Below, piece by piece: positions 23,505 to 33,276 of a DNA stretch of 64,000 nucleotides. The notes below the pieces were generated by a model. It was not told where the DNA came from. It saw only the letters and a program-made list of their open reading frames with translations, and did not search any database. The first letter of the stretch is position 1. The number at the start of each line of letters is the position of its first letter. The stretch comes from Micromonospora lupini (lineage in GTDB: Bacteria > Actinomycetota > Actinomycetes > Mycobacteriales > Micromonosporaceae), in NCBI RefSeq assembly GCF_026342015.1, contig NZ_JAPENL010000002.1, positions 2,051,001 to 2,115,000 of the forward strand, read 5' to 3'. The translations under genes and the position numbers were made by a program.

Positions 23505-25961
23505 TCAGCCGCGGATCCACTGCTGGTTGCTGCCACCGGTGCAGGTCCAGATCTGGACGGCGGTGCCGTTTGCGGTGCCCGCACCGTTGACGTCCAGGCA
23601 GAGCCCCGACGCGACCCCGGTGATCGTGCCGTCGGCGTTGACCCGCCACTGCTGGCCACCACCGCCGTTGCAGGTCACGATCCGCGCGCGGCTTCCCGCT
23701 GCGGTAGCCGCCACGTCGAGGCACTTGTTGCCGTAGACGGTCAGCTGGTTGCTCGAGGTCAGCGTCCACTGCTGGTTGGCGCCGCTGTTGCAGTCCCAGA
23801 TCTGCACGACCGAGCCGTCGGCCTGGCTGGCGCCGTTGACGTCCAGGCACCGGTTCGAGCCGGCGCCACGGATCGCCGTGGTCGCACCCGGATTCCCTGA
23901 GCTGCCGACAGGCGTGATGCTGAGGTTGTCGAACTGGGCGGTGACTCCCTGACCCGTGCCGTACCCGATCTGGCCGGCGACCCAGGTCGAGTCGGAGACC
24001 GTACCGACGGTGTTGCCGTCGATGGACGCGCTGAGCGTGCTCCCGTTGAGCGTCAGCGACAGACTGTGCCAGCGGCCGGTGCCGAGCGCCGAGGTGTTTC
24101 CGCTGGCCAGCGTGCGCCAGTTGCCGCTTGTGTTGTTGCTCCGGATGGACCACGCGCCACCGTCGGTCACCCGGAAGTAGTAGCCGTTGAGGTTCTGCGG
24201 CCCCTGGTGGTTGTACGTGTTGGCGCGTCCGATGAGCTGCGCGTAGCCCGACTTCTCCAGCAGCACGTCCGAGGAGACCGTGTAGTTGCGCCACGACAGG
24301 TCGCCCAACAGGGTGTACGGCTCGGCCTGTCCAGACGTCCAGAAGATCGGCGTCTGCTCCGACATCTGGCGTACACACTGGCCAGCGCGACCAGCCGCGC
24401 AGCCGGCGATCTCGAACGAGCCCTGCTGGTCCATCAGGTACTTCGCCTCGCGCCCGACGGCGTAGCTGTCGAAGGTGTCGCTGTACGGCAGTTGCAGGTT
24501 GCCCGCGGCCGGGCTGGTCGCCGTGCTCTTACCCTGGCCGGTGGTGGTGGTGATGCTGTAGACGTAGCCGGGCTGGACGGTGAGCGAGAAGCGCCCGCCG
24601 CTCGGCGTGATGTCGCTGCCCCGGACGAAGTGGTCGGCGGTGTTGTTCGACCGGACGTTCGTCGACCAGACGTGCACGGCGCCTGTGGACAACCCTCCGG
24701 TGACTGTGAAGTCGAGGGTCTGCGCGGAGCCGGCGTCAATCGTCTCGATGATGGTGCTGTAGTCGCTGTTGTTCGTGGATTTCAGCGAGACGTAGCTGCC
24801 GTTGTTGCGGTTGCCGCCGAGGTAGCCGCTCGAGGAGTCGAGGTAGCGCCAGCCCGGGGCGGTGAACTGGGTGGTCTGCGCCATCACCCAGGTGTTCTTG
24901 CCGATGGAGTAGGCACCGGACCAGGGCTGCTGGGCCACCGCCACGCCAGTGGTGGCCCAGGGGATGTTGGGGGTGATCGCGGCGATGGCGGGCCAGTTGA
25001 TGTAGCCGGTCATCTTGCCGTCGATGTAGCCACGGTTGATGCCCCGGGCGAGGGCCTGCGCGCCGGCGTTGTAGTCGTCGGAGCCGTTCTCGCTGGCCCA
25101 GAGCTGCTTGCCTGTGGACACCGCGTTGCCGGAGCTGGGGCAGCTGGTCTGGGCGCTGCGGTAACCGCAGACGTAGTGGCTGCCGAAGACCTGTACGGCG
25201 TTGGCGAACGCCGGGTCGCGCAGCGATTCGTCCGCCGCGCCCCAGCCGAAGTCGTCCGAGGCGACGATCTTCACGCTGCTGTAACCGTGGGAGTTGAGGG
25301 CCGAGCGCAGGTTCTTGTACCAGGTGGCGTTGTAGCCCTTCTCGTTCCACCCGCCGAGGTAGTTGATGGTCAGCCCGTGGGTGGCCGCGCAGTCCAGCCA
25401 GGCCACCAGGTAGTCGATCGAGTCGGTGGACCAGAAGTTGCGGTTCCCGATCCAGCCCGGCGCTCCCCAGGCCAGGCCGGCCAGGGCGATGTTGGCGTTG
25501 CGCGACCTCGCCTGCTCCATCAGCCACCACTCGTAGCCCCGGTTGCAGTTGATGCTGCCCCGGGTGTGTTCGTGGCTGGGCTCCGCGCCGGAGGTGGAGT
25601 TGGTGTCCCCGCCGATCTCCGTCTTCAGCAGCTGCATGGCGGCGCCGCGGCCGGGCTTGAACAGGTAGTCCAGGATGTCGCTGCGCTGGGGTTCCGGGTA
25701 GTCGATAAGCAACCTGCTGTTGCCGCCACCACCACTTACCGCGCCGATCCCGTCGAGCGCCCGTCCGCCGGATCCGCCGTTGATCGTGATGGCGGTCGCC
25801 GCCTGGGCGGGGGAGGCGAACCCGGTCAGCACGGCTGCCGCAAGCACCACCGCCCCTGCCGCCGAAGCGGCCAACCGACGTGGACGCCACGTGCTCCGCC
25901 ATGACCGGCGGCGTGGGCCGCCCTCGCCAGCGCTGCGCCGATGACTCTCTCTGTCGAACAT
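23505..25961 (-). CDS. Secreted GH59 galactosidase with ricin-type lectin domain
   Basis: 818 residues from ATG 25961 (GGGGAGG nine bases upstream); an earlier in-frame ATG has no ribosome site. The N-terminus is long and Arg-rich, with a hydrophobic core and AQA cleavage site near residue 56. The GH59 (galactocerebrosidase-type) barrel has GGWNEKGYN with acid/base E207 and WASENGSDD with nucleophile E291. A beta-sandwich region follows, then a C-terminal ricin-type (CBM13-like) trefoil with QQW repeats at about 695-818. Known GH59 members act on beta-galactosides, including glycolipids; the lectin domain suggests binding to galactose-rich polymers. Confidence 0.92.
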   Translation of the reverse strand: MFDRESHRRSAGEGGPRRRSWRSTWRPRRLAASAAGAVVLAAAVLTGFASPAQAATAITINGGSGGRALDGIGAVSGGGGNSRLLIDYPEPQRSDILDYLFKPGRGAAMQLLKTEIGGDTNSTSGAEPSHEHTRGSINCNRGYEWWLMEQARSRNANIALAGLAWGAPGWIGNRNFWSTDSIDYLVAWLDCAATHGLTINYLGGWNEKGYNATWYKNLRSALNSHGYSSVKIVASDDFGWGAADESLRDPAFANAVQVFGSHYVCGYRSAQTSCPSSGNAVSTGKQLWASENGSDDYNAGAQALARGINRGYIDGKMTGYINWPAIAAITPNIPWATTGVAVAQQPWSGAYSIGKNTWVMAQTTQFTAPGWRYLDSSSGYLGGNRNNGSYVSLKSTNNSDYSTIIETIDAGSAQTLDFTVTGGLSTGAVHVWSTNVRSNNTADHFVRGSDITPSGGRFSLTVQPGYVYSITTTTGQGKSTATSPAAGNLQLPYSDTFDSYAVGREAKYLMDQQGSFEIAGCAAGRAGQCVRQMSEQTPIFWTSGQAEPYTLLGDLSWRNYTVSSDVLLEKSGYAQLIGRANTYNHQGPQNLNGYYFRVTDGGAWSIRSNNTSGNWRTLASGNTSALGTGRWHSLSLTLNGSTLSASIDGNTVGTVSDSTWVAGQIGYGTGQGVTAQFDNLSITPVGSSGNPGATTAIRGAGSNRCLDVNGASQADGSVVQIWDCNSGANQQWTLTSSNQLTVYGNKCLDVAATAAGSRARIVTCNGGGGQQWRVNADGTITGVASGLCLDVNGAGTANGTAVQIWTCTGGSNQQWIRG

Positions 25962-26059
25962 CTGGCTCGCCTCCCCAGGCAGGTTCGACCCCGAGGTCGT
26001 ACGGCGCACGTCGAGTTGCCCGTACCGCAGGGGCCGCCTATCGAAGATCATTAATGCAG

Positions 26060-26098
26060 AGACGTCATATGTTAGGCACCGGATCGATCGGCGGTCAA
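26060..26098 (-). promoter_or_regulatory. GH59 promoter with shared operator-like block
   Basis: On the minus strand TTGACC (26098-26093), an 18-base spacer and TAACAT (26074-26069) form a sigma-A-like promoter. The -10 box continues into ATGACGTCT. The 15-base block at 26060-26074 is identical to one in the GH95 promoter at 46185-46199, with the same -35 box and the same spacing. The rest of 25962-26264 holds the leader and no gene. Confidence 0.75.
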
Positions 26099-26264
26099 CG
26101 CCCCACCAGGGGGCATTTGTTGATCAATGCCGTCAGTTCCGGCGGCAGACGCATCGGGAGATGAGAAAGAGATCCGATGAATGTCTGTCGGCGGTGCGGC
26201 GGCCGAGCGGGTGGCTCGGCCGCCGATGCGTGCCGCGGAGATCCCTACAGTTGTCCCGCCGGTC

Positions 26265-27635
26265 TCAGCTTCGGCTCCATCGTTGGTTGGCCCCGCCGTT
26301 GCAGTCCCAGATCTGGACGCGCGTGCCGTTGGCCGTACCGTTGCCGACCACGTCCAGGCACCGGCCCGAACCGACGCCTGTGATCGAGCCGTCGGCGTTG
26401 AACCGCCACCGCTGGTTGGACTGGCCGTTGCAGTCCCAAATGATCACCGAGCTGCCGTTCGCGGTGCTGGCGCCGTTGACGTCCAGGCACTTGCCGCCGA
26501 AGACGCGCAGCTCCCCGGCCGCGGTCGAGGTCCAGCTCTGGTTGCTCTGGCCGTGGCAGTCCCAGATGATCGCCGCCGTGCCATTGGTCTGCGCGGCGCC
26601 GTTGACGTCCAGGCACCGGCCGGAGGTCCCGTTGCGCAGGGCCGACGTGCCACCCGGGGGCGGGGTGGTCGGGCTCGCGGTCGGCGACACTGTCGGGCTC
26701 GGCGTGGGGTCGGTGCTGCCGAACTGGGTGAAGAACCTCCACACCTCGCCCTTGGTCCAGGTCCTGGCGCCGCTGTCCCCACCGCCGTCCACCGGGCCGG
26801 GGGTGTGTCCGCCGTCGAAGGCGGCCCACACCACCGGATAGCCGGACCGGCAGCCGGAGTAGGTGGTGGTGATGTGGGTCAGGCTGCCCGCTCGCGGCTC
26901 GGGCGGGCTCTGCGCGGTGCACCCGTTGTTCCGTACGAACGTGTCCCGCAGGGACCGCCCGGCCGAGATGTTGAGCACGGGGTCCCCGATGCCGTGGATG
27001 CCCATGTACGCGATCGGCTGGGTGCCGCCGCCGCACCCGCTGAGCTGCCCGCCGGAGTAGACGGCGACGGCGCGGAAGACACCGGCCCGGGAGCAGGCAA
27101 GTGAATAGCTCATGCCTCCGCCGTAACTGAAGCCGAGCGCGAAGAGCTGCGTCGTGTCGACACACAGGTCCGCCTCGATCAGGCTGATCATGTTGTCGAC
27201 GAATGTGACGTCCTGGCCGCCGGGGTTGGCCCAGCCGTTGCCGTTGCCCTGGGGGGCGACGAAAATGGTGCTGTTGTTCGCCTGCTGCCGCAGCCCGTAG
27301 TAGGACCAGGCCGCGCCGTCGGATCCGCCGCCGTCGACGTCGTTCATCGTGCCGCCGTTCCAGTGGAATCCGAAGATCAACCGGTACGGATGGTTCCGGT
27401 CGTAGTTGTCCGGGATCCGCAGGATGAAGCTACGGTTCTGGCCGCTGCTCTGGATGGACCGTTGACCGCTCGTCAACGTGGGCGCCTTGCCGCACCCGGC
27501 GGTCGCTGCGGCCGGTGCCATGTCCGCGGCCGACGCGGTGGTGCGCAGACCACCGGTCAGCGCCGTCACGCCCACTGTCGCGACGAGAACCGCCGCCGTC
27601 GCGAGTGAACCAAGGATGGGTCTACGTCTTGTCAT
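26265..27635 (-). CDS. Secreted PHB-depolymerase/CE1-type esterase with ricin domain
   Basis: 456 residues from ATG 27635 (GGGAG upstream). Residues 1-36 are a twin-Arg-leading signal peptide (MTRRRPILG). The catalytic part (about 48-325) has the esterase/depolymerase pattern: FGFHWNGGTMND (oxyanion region), LGFSYGGGMSY with the nucleophile Ser near 170, and GGHTPGPVDGG for the catalytic His. A Pro/Thr/Ser linker leads to a C-terminal ricin-type trefoil of about 120 residues with QRW/QSW repeats. Relatives include feruloyl esterases, acetylxylan esterases and PHB depolymerases, so the exact substrate is open. It sits beside the GH59 gene but has its own promoter. Confidence 0.88.
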   Translation of the reverse strand: MTRRRPILGSLATAAVLVATVGVTALTGGLRTTASAADMAPAAATAGCGKAPTLTSGQRSIQSSGQNRSFILRIPDNYDRNHPYRLIFGFHWNGGTMNDVDGGGSDGAAWSYYGLRQQANNSTIFVAPQGNGNGWANPGGQDVTFVDNMISLIEADLCVDTTQLFALGFSYGGGMSYSLACSRAGVFRAVAVYSGGQLSGCGGGTQPIAYMGIHGIGDPVLNISAGRSLRDTFVRNNGCTAQSPPEPRAGSLTHITTTYSGCRSGYPVVWAAFDGGHTPGPVDGGGDSGARTWTKGEVWRFFTQFGSTDPTPSPTVSPTASPTTPPPGGTSALRNGTSGRCLDVNGAAQTNGTAAIIWDCHGQSNQSWTSTAAGELRVFGGKCLDVNGASTANGSSVIIWDCNGQSNQRWRFNADGSITGVGSGRCLDVVGNGTANGTRVQIWDCNGGANQRWSRS

Positions 27636-27867
27636 GATGGGGCTCCCGCCACTCGGCACGAACTGATTCAGGTACACGGGTCCACGGCGACTCCCACACC
27701 GCCACGGCACGCCACTCCTGGTCGCCCCCGCCGGCCACACTCGCCGCGCACGAAACTCCGGAAGGCGCGAGGTGGCCACGGCGCCCGGCCGGCTCATCGC
27801 CACAGGCTCTCGCCACTGGTCTCGTCGCCCACGCGCGACCAGGTGGTCGTCGAATCGATTCGGCCCG

Positions 27868-27896
27868 ACGCTAGATCGCACAGTGAAATATGTCAA
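27868..27896 (-). promoter_or_regulatory. Candidate promoter of the esterase gene
   Basis: On the minus strand TTGACA (27896-27891), a 17-base spacer and TAGCGT (27873-27868) fit a sigma-A promoter. It drives a leader of about 230 bases to the ATG at 27635. The gap between the esterase and DUF418 genes (27636-28048) holds no gene; the plus-strand promoter was not resolved. Confidence 0.55.
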
Positions 27897-28048
27897 TGCC
27901 GTGTCCGGCAGGTTGCGGTCCGGAGAGAGCCCGGGTAGGGCCTGCCCCACCGGCAGCCTTCAGGCTCACTGGCTGTCATCTCCACGGCCCACTTCCTAGC
28001 GTCGAAGGAGAGTCCTCGACACGACTCCCGTCGCTCCGGAGGTGGCCC

Positions 28049-29254
28049 GTGCATCCTTCCCTCGAAGACCCGCCCGCCAGGAATCGAGCGTCGTCCGCCA
28101 CGCCACCACGGATCGTCGACGTCGACGCCCTGCGTGCCGTGGCGCTGCTCCTCATCCTGGTCGTCAACATCGCCTTCTTCGCCTCCGGCCACTCCTTCCA
28201 CCTGGTTCCCGATCCCGCGTACGACTCGTGGGGCGACCAGGCGGTCCGGTGGCTTGTCGAGCTGCTCCTCGCGATGAAGGCGTACCTGCTCTTCTCCTTC
28301 CTGTTCGGCTACAGCTTCACGCTCCAGCTCGATTCCGCCGCACGGCGCGACGTCGACTTCGCCCCACGGTTCCGGCGACGACTGGTCGGCCTCTTCGTGC
28401 TCGGCATCCTGCACGCGGTGCTGCTGTTCCAGGGCGACATCCTGACGACGTACGCACTGCTCGGTCTGGTCCTGCTCGCCATGCGGGGAGTCGGTGTCGG
28501 GACCGCGCTGCGCGCCGCCGTGCTGGTGACCGGCGGGATCGGCTTCGTCCTCGCGCTCGCCGCAGTCGGCGGTACCCAGCTGGTCACCGACCCGGCGGCG
28601 GCGCTTGCCGAAGGGCAGCGCTCCACCGAGGCGCTTCAGGGCGGAATCGGCTCGCTGATCGCCGAGCACGTACGCCAACTGCCGGCGATGGTCGGCACGC
28701 TCCTCGTGCAGGGGCCGCTCGCCTTCTCGGCCTTCCTCTTCGGGTACGCGGCGGGGCGTCGTCGGCTGCTCACCGACGTCGGCGGGAACCGGCAGCTCCT
28801 GCGCCGGGTGCAGCAGCTGGGCTACCCGATCGGCCTGGCCGGCGCCGTGGTCTTCGCCTCGGGCGGGGGCACCGCCAACCTGACCGGGCTGACCGTGGGC
28901 GTCCTCACCGCGCCTCTGCTCGCAGCCGCGTACGCGGCCAGCCTGCTCCAGTTCTTCCAGACCGACCGGGGGCGGCGGGTGGCGGCCGTACTCGCGCCGG
29001 CAGGCCGGATGTCCCTGTCGAACTACCTGGGTCAGTCGCTGCTCTGCGTGCTGGTCTTCACGGGCGTCGGTCTGGGCCTCGCCGGCGCCGTCGCCCCTCC
29101 GGTGGTCGTACTCGTCGCGGTCGCGATCTACGGTGTGCAGCTCGCCGTCAGCGGGGCGTGGATGGCCAGGTTCCGGTACGGGCCGATGGAGTGGTTGTTG
29201 CGGGCCTGGACGGAGCAGCGGTGGCCACGGCTGCGGGCCGCCGACCCGGTGTGA
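28049..29254 (+). CDS. DUF418-family membrane protein
   Basis: 401 residues with about nine to ten helices. The N-terminal PRIVDVDALRAVALLLILVVNI and the SFLFGYSFTLQL block are typical of DUF418/DUF1624-type acyltransferase-like membrane proteins (YeiB group). The C-terminal GRMSLSNYLGQSLLC and the closing YGPMEWLLRAWT are the classic DUF418 signature. The GTG at 28049 follows GGAGGT with five bases between. Substrate and role are unknown in the family. It stands alone between secreted-enzyme genes. Confidence 0.85.
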   Translation: MHPSLEDPPARNRASSATPPRIVDVDALRAVALLLILVVNIAFFASGHSFHLVPDPAYDSWGDQAVRWLVELLLAMKAYLLFSFLFGYSFTLQLDSAARRDVDFAPRFRRRLVGLFVLGILHAVLLFQGDILTTYALLGLVLLAMRGVGVGTALRAAVLVTGGIGFVLALAAVGGTQLVTDPAAALAEGQRSTEALQGGIGSLIAEHVRQLPAMVGTLLVQGPLAFSAFLFGYAAGRRRLLTDVGGNRQLLRRVQQLGYPIGLAGAVVFASGGGTANLTGLTVGVLTAPLLAAAYAASLLQFFQTDRGRRVAAVLAPAGRMSLSNYLGQSLLCVLVFTGVGLGLAGAVAPPVVVLVAVAIYGVQLAVSGAWMARFRYGPMEWLLRAWTEQRWPRLRAADPV

Positions 29255-29408
29255 CGGGTCCGGGCCGGGGCGGATCGCTTCCCCGGTCCCGACATCAGCC
29301 CCGCGCACCGCGCAGACCCTGCGCCGGCCTCGACACCCCGACGCGGCCCGTTAGCTCATCGATAAGTCTCCACGTCTTGGCAGCGACGCGCGCCTCCGCT
29401 ACCGTCCA

Positions 29409-29422
29409 TGGGAACGCTCCCA
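29409..29422. promoter_or_regulatory. CebR/CelR-type operator
   Basis: TGGGAACGCTCCCA differs by one base from the actinobacterial cellulose-utilisation operator TGGGAGCGCTCCCA bound by the LacI-family repressors CebR/CelR. It lies 41 bases upstream of the GH6 start, where a bound repressor would block transcription until cello-oligosaccharides appear. Confidence 0.88.
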
Positions 29423-29462
29423 CAAACTTGGAAACGTCAATGTGACCAGGAGGCAACACGTC

Positions 29463-30896
29463 GTGGCTATCCTCTCGTCGCTCCGCCGCAGATCGGCGGC
29501 CACAAGCGTGGCCGCCGTCGCGGGCGCCACCGCCGTCGGCGTCTGCCTCGCCGTCGGCAGCGCCTCCGCCGGCACGCTGTCCGGATCGCTCTATCGCGAC
29601 CCGAGCTCGGCGGTCATCCGCTGGGTCGCCGCCAACCCCGGCGACTCGCGTGCCGCGGTCATCCGCGACAAGATCGCGAGCCAGCCGCAGGCACGCTGGT
29701 TCGCCAACTTCAACCCGTCGACTGTGCAGTCCGAGGTCTCCGGATTCGTCAGCGCCGCCAACGCGGCGCAGCAGATCCCGGTGCTGTCGGTGTACGAGAT
29801 CCCCAACCGGGACTGCGGCGGAGCCAGCGCCGGTGGTGCGCCGGACCTCAACCAGTACCAGACGTGGGTGTCGAACTTCGCCCGCGGGCTGGGCAACCAG
29901 ACCGTCATCATCATCCTGGAAACCGACTCCCTCGCCCTGCAGACGTGCCTGAGCAGCGGCGAGCTCAACGCCCGTAACCAGGCGATCTCGACTGCCACCC
30001 GGACCATCAAGTCGGGTAACTCCAACGCCAAGGTCTACCTCGACGGCGGCCACTCCACCTGGAACAGCGCAGGCGAGACGGCCAATCGGCTTCGGGCGGC
30101 AGGCGTGCAGTACGCCGACGGCTTCTTCACGAACGTGTCGAACTTCAACTCCACCTCGAACGAGGCGAACTTCGGCCGGAACGTCATCTCCTCCCTCAAC
30201 GGCATGGGCATCTCGGGCAAGCGCCAGGTCATCGACACCAGCCGCAACGGCGGCGCCAGCGGGGACTGGTGCGGAGACGACAACTCTGACAGGCGCATCG
30301 GCCCGTACCCGACCACCAACACCGGCGACGCCAACATCGACGCGTACCTCTGGGTGAAGCCGCCGGGGGAGGCGGACGGCTGCCGCTTCACTGCCGGTTC
30401 GTTCCAGCCCGACCTGGCCTTCAGCCTGGCCAACGGCGCGCCCAATCCGCCGACGACCGCGCCTCCGACGACCGCTCCGCCGACGACCGCGCCTCCGACC
30501 ACGGCTCCGCCGACGACCGCGCCGCCGACGACCGCTCCGCCGACGACCGCTCCGCCGACGACCGCTCCGCCCACCACCGCTCCGCCCACCACGCCGCCGC
30601 CGACCGGTAACGGCTGTTCCGCCTCGGTGGTGCTCAACCAGTGGAACGGTGGATTCACCGCGAGCGTGACTGTCACCGCCGGCTCCGCGGCCATCAACGG
30701 CTGGACCGTGACCATCACGCTGCCCGGCGGCAGCGCGATCACCGGCGTGTGGAGCGCCCAGGCCAGCGGCACCAGCGGAACCGTCCGGTTCAGCAACGTG
30801 AGCTACAACGGACAGGTAGGCGCCGGCCAGTCGACCAACTTCGGCTTCCAGGGCACCGGCACCGGCCCGGCCGCGGCCATCTGCGCGTCCGCCTGA
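29463..30896 (+). CDS. Secreted GH6 cellulase with CBM2
   Basis: 477 residues from GTG 29463 (AGGAGG at 29448-29453); an upstream GTG at 29442 overlaps that site. Residues 1-36 are a signal peptide ending in ASA. The GH6 catalytic domain follows (about 38-325): IILETDS with catalytic Asp 155, YLDGGHSTW, VIDTSRNG with Asp 258, and AYLWVKPPGEADG. Then comes a PPTTA-repeat linker, and a C-terminal CBM2 (about 380-477) with paired Cys and exposed Trp. It hydrolyses beta-1,4-glucan. The usual EPDS motif reads ETDS here. The CebR-type box upstream gives the likely control. Confidence 0.93.
   Translation: MAILSSLRRRSAATSVAAVAGATAVGVCLAVGSASAGTLSGSLYRDPSSAVIRWVAANPGDSRAAVIRDKIASQPQARWFANFNPSTVQSEVSGFVSAANAAQQIPVLSVYEIPNRDCGGASAGGAPDLNQYQTWVSNFARGLGNQTVIIILETDSLALQTCLSSGELNARNQAISTATRTIKSGNSNAKVYLDGGHSTWNSAGETANRLRAAGVQYADGFFTNVSNFNSTSNEANFGRNVISSLNGMGISGKRQVIDTSRNGGASGDWCGDDNSDRRIGPYPTTNTGDANIDAYLWVKPPGEADGCRFTAGSFQPDLAFSLANGAPNPPTTAPPTTAPPTTAPPTTAPPTTAPPTTAPPTTAPPTTAPPTTAPPTTPPPTGNGCSASVVLNQWNGGFTASVTVTAGSAAINGWTVTITLPGGSAITGVWSAQASGTSGTVRFSNVSYNGQVGAGQSTNFGFQGTGTGPAAAICASA
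30448..30603 (+). repeat. PPTTA linker repeats in GH6 gene
   Basis: About ten 15-base units encode the Pro/Thr hinge between catalytic and binding domains. Units differ at wobble bases. The repeat is coding and prone to length change. Confidence 0.9.
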
Positions 30897-30907
30897 CCCC
30901 ACCCGAT

Positions 30908-30948
30908 GCGGGCCCGGCGCGGAGGATCGCCCTCCCCGCCGGGCCCGC
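30908..30948 (+). terminator. 12-bp hairpin after the GH6 gene
   Basis: Perfect inverted arms at 30908-30919 and 30937-30948, followed by TTCCTT, lie 12 bases past the GH6 stop. A rho-independent-type terminator, possibly serving the convergent aldo/keto reductase gene too. Confidence 0.85.
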
Positions 30949-31029
30949 TTCCTTGCCTGGGGTACGCACCGGACGGGCCGGCCTGACGAGCGAACGGCAC
31001 GGGGCCAGCGGCAGGGTTGACCGGGCCGG

Positions 31030-32013
<984 letters not shown>

Positions 32014-32281
32014 GCTGTTCTCCCTGTCGTTGTTCGAATGGACGGCCCACTGACCGGCGAGGCGGGCAACGGGCCCGGGGCGGATCAGGCTTCGGGGATC
32101 GGCCTGTCGAAGGTGGCGGGGGGTGCCGTTCCTTTCAGTTCTGCGTCGTGGTTCTGCGTGGGTGTCAGCGCCACACCGTCCCCTCAAGCACACACCGCTG
32201 TGAGGTTTCCGGGGAGCCACTGCTCAAACGGGTACTGGCAGGGACCCTCTCCTGCCGGACGGGGTGCCTAACCTGGGAAAC

Positions 32282-33181
32282 ATGGACAACCGCAGTGAGG
32301 TCCGGGCGTTTCTCACCTCCCGCCGGGCCAAGGTCAGTCCGGAGCAGGCAGGCATCCCCGCGTACGGTAACCGGCGCGTCGCCGGGCTGCGCCGCGGTGA
32401 GGTCGCCGCGCTGGCCGGCGTGAGCGTCGAGTACTACACCCGCCTGGAGCGCGGCAACCTCGCCGGTGCGTCCGACAGCGTCCTGGACGCCATTGCTCGC
32501 GCGCTGCGGCTCGACGACACCGAGACCGCTCACCTGCACCATCTCGCCCGTGCCGCCGGTCCCCGGCCGGCCCGCGCCCGCGCCGGCCGCGACAGGGCCC
32601 CCGAGATCCGGCCGGCGATCCGCCGAGTCCTGCGCTCGATGGGTGTGCCGGCGTTCCTGCGTAACCACCGTTTCGACGTCCTCGCCGTGAACTCGCTGGG
32701 CAGGGCCCTCTACGCGCCCATGTTCGCCGCGCACGCGGCGCTGCCGGTGAACTCGATGCGGTTCATCTTCCTGGACCCGCACGCGCAGGCGTTCTACCCG
32801 GAGTGGCCGCAGGTGGCCCGCTCCGCCGTCGCCGCGCTGCGCACCGCCGCCGCACGGCACCCGGACGATCAGGCGCTGATGAACCTGATCGGTGAGCTGT
32901 CGATGCGCAGCGAGCCCTTCCGCGCCTGGTGGGCCGCCCAGGACGTGTACGTGCACCGCCACGGCGCGAAGCGGTTCCGGCACCCGGTCATCGGGGATCT
33001 GGACCTGACCTTCGAAGTGCTGGAGTTGTCCGGCGACGACGTCCTGACGGTCCTGACCTACTCCGCCGAGCCGGGCACCAGCTCCGGTGACGGCCTGGAA
33101 CTGCTCGCCACCTGGGCCGCGACGCAGGAGGACGCCGCGACCCGGGCGAGCGGGCAGGCCGCCGGCACGGGACGGCCCTGA
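32282..33181 (+). CDS. XRE-family regulator with MmyB-type ligand domain
   Basis: 299 residues. The helix-turn-helix lies at about 28-60 (RRVAGLRRGEVAALAGVSVEYYTRLERG), followed by an MmyB-like domain in which RNHRFDVLAVNSLGRALY, NSMRFIFLDP and FRAWWAAQDV are typical. Such regulators bind a small or fatty-acyl ligand and usually control the divergent dehydrogenase or reductase gene, here the aldo/keto reductase. ATG at 32282 is chosen over GTG 32264 on domain start; both are in frame. Confidence 0.88.
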   Translation: MDNRSEVRAFLTSRRAKVSPEQAGIPAYGNRRVAGLRRGEVAALAGVSVEYYTRLERGNLAGASDSVLDAIARALRLDDTETAHLHHLARAAGPRPARARAGRDRAPEIRPAIRRVLRSMGVPAFLRNHRFDVLAVNSLGRALYAPMFAAHAALPVNSMRFIFLDPHAQAFYPEWPQVARSAVAALRTAAARHPDDQALMNLIGELSMRSEPFRAWWAAQDVYVHRHGAKRFRHPVIGDLDLTFEVLELSGDDVLTVLTYSAEPGTSSGDGLELLATWAATQEDAATRASGQAAGTGRP

Positions 33182-33245
33182 CGGGTGAGCAGGCCGATGC
33201 GCCGCAGCCGCTGTGTCGTGGGCCGCAGCGTTCCCGCCGTGGCGC

Positions 33246-33276
33246 CGCAGGTCAAGGGACTCAGGAGTGACCTGCG
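33246..33276. terminator. Small hairpin at convergent gene ends
   Basis: Nine-base perfect arms at 33246-33254 and 33268-33276 span the stop codon of the MFS gene and face the XRE gene end. Probably a shared weak terminator. Confidence 0.4.

Noticed and set aside
24066..25904. 612-codon open frame antisense to GH59
   Set aside because: Shadow of a gene with two visible catalytic motifs; its Val/Gly/Ala text has no family features.
26177..27104. Plus-strand open frames over the esterase gene
   Set aside because: Antisense shadows; the esterase has a signal peptide, the GFSYGGG motif and ricin repeats on the minus strand.
30448..30603. Short tandem repeats considered as a CRISPR array
   Set aside because: Fifteen-base units without spacers, in frame, encoding a Pro/Thr linker.
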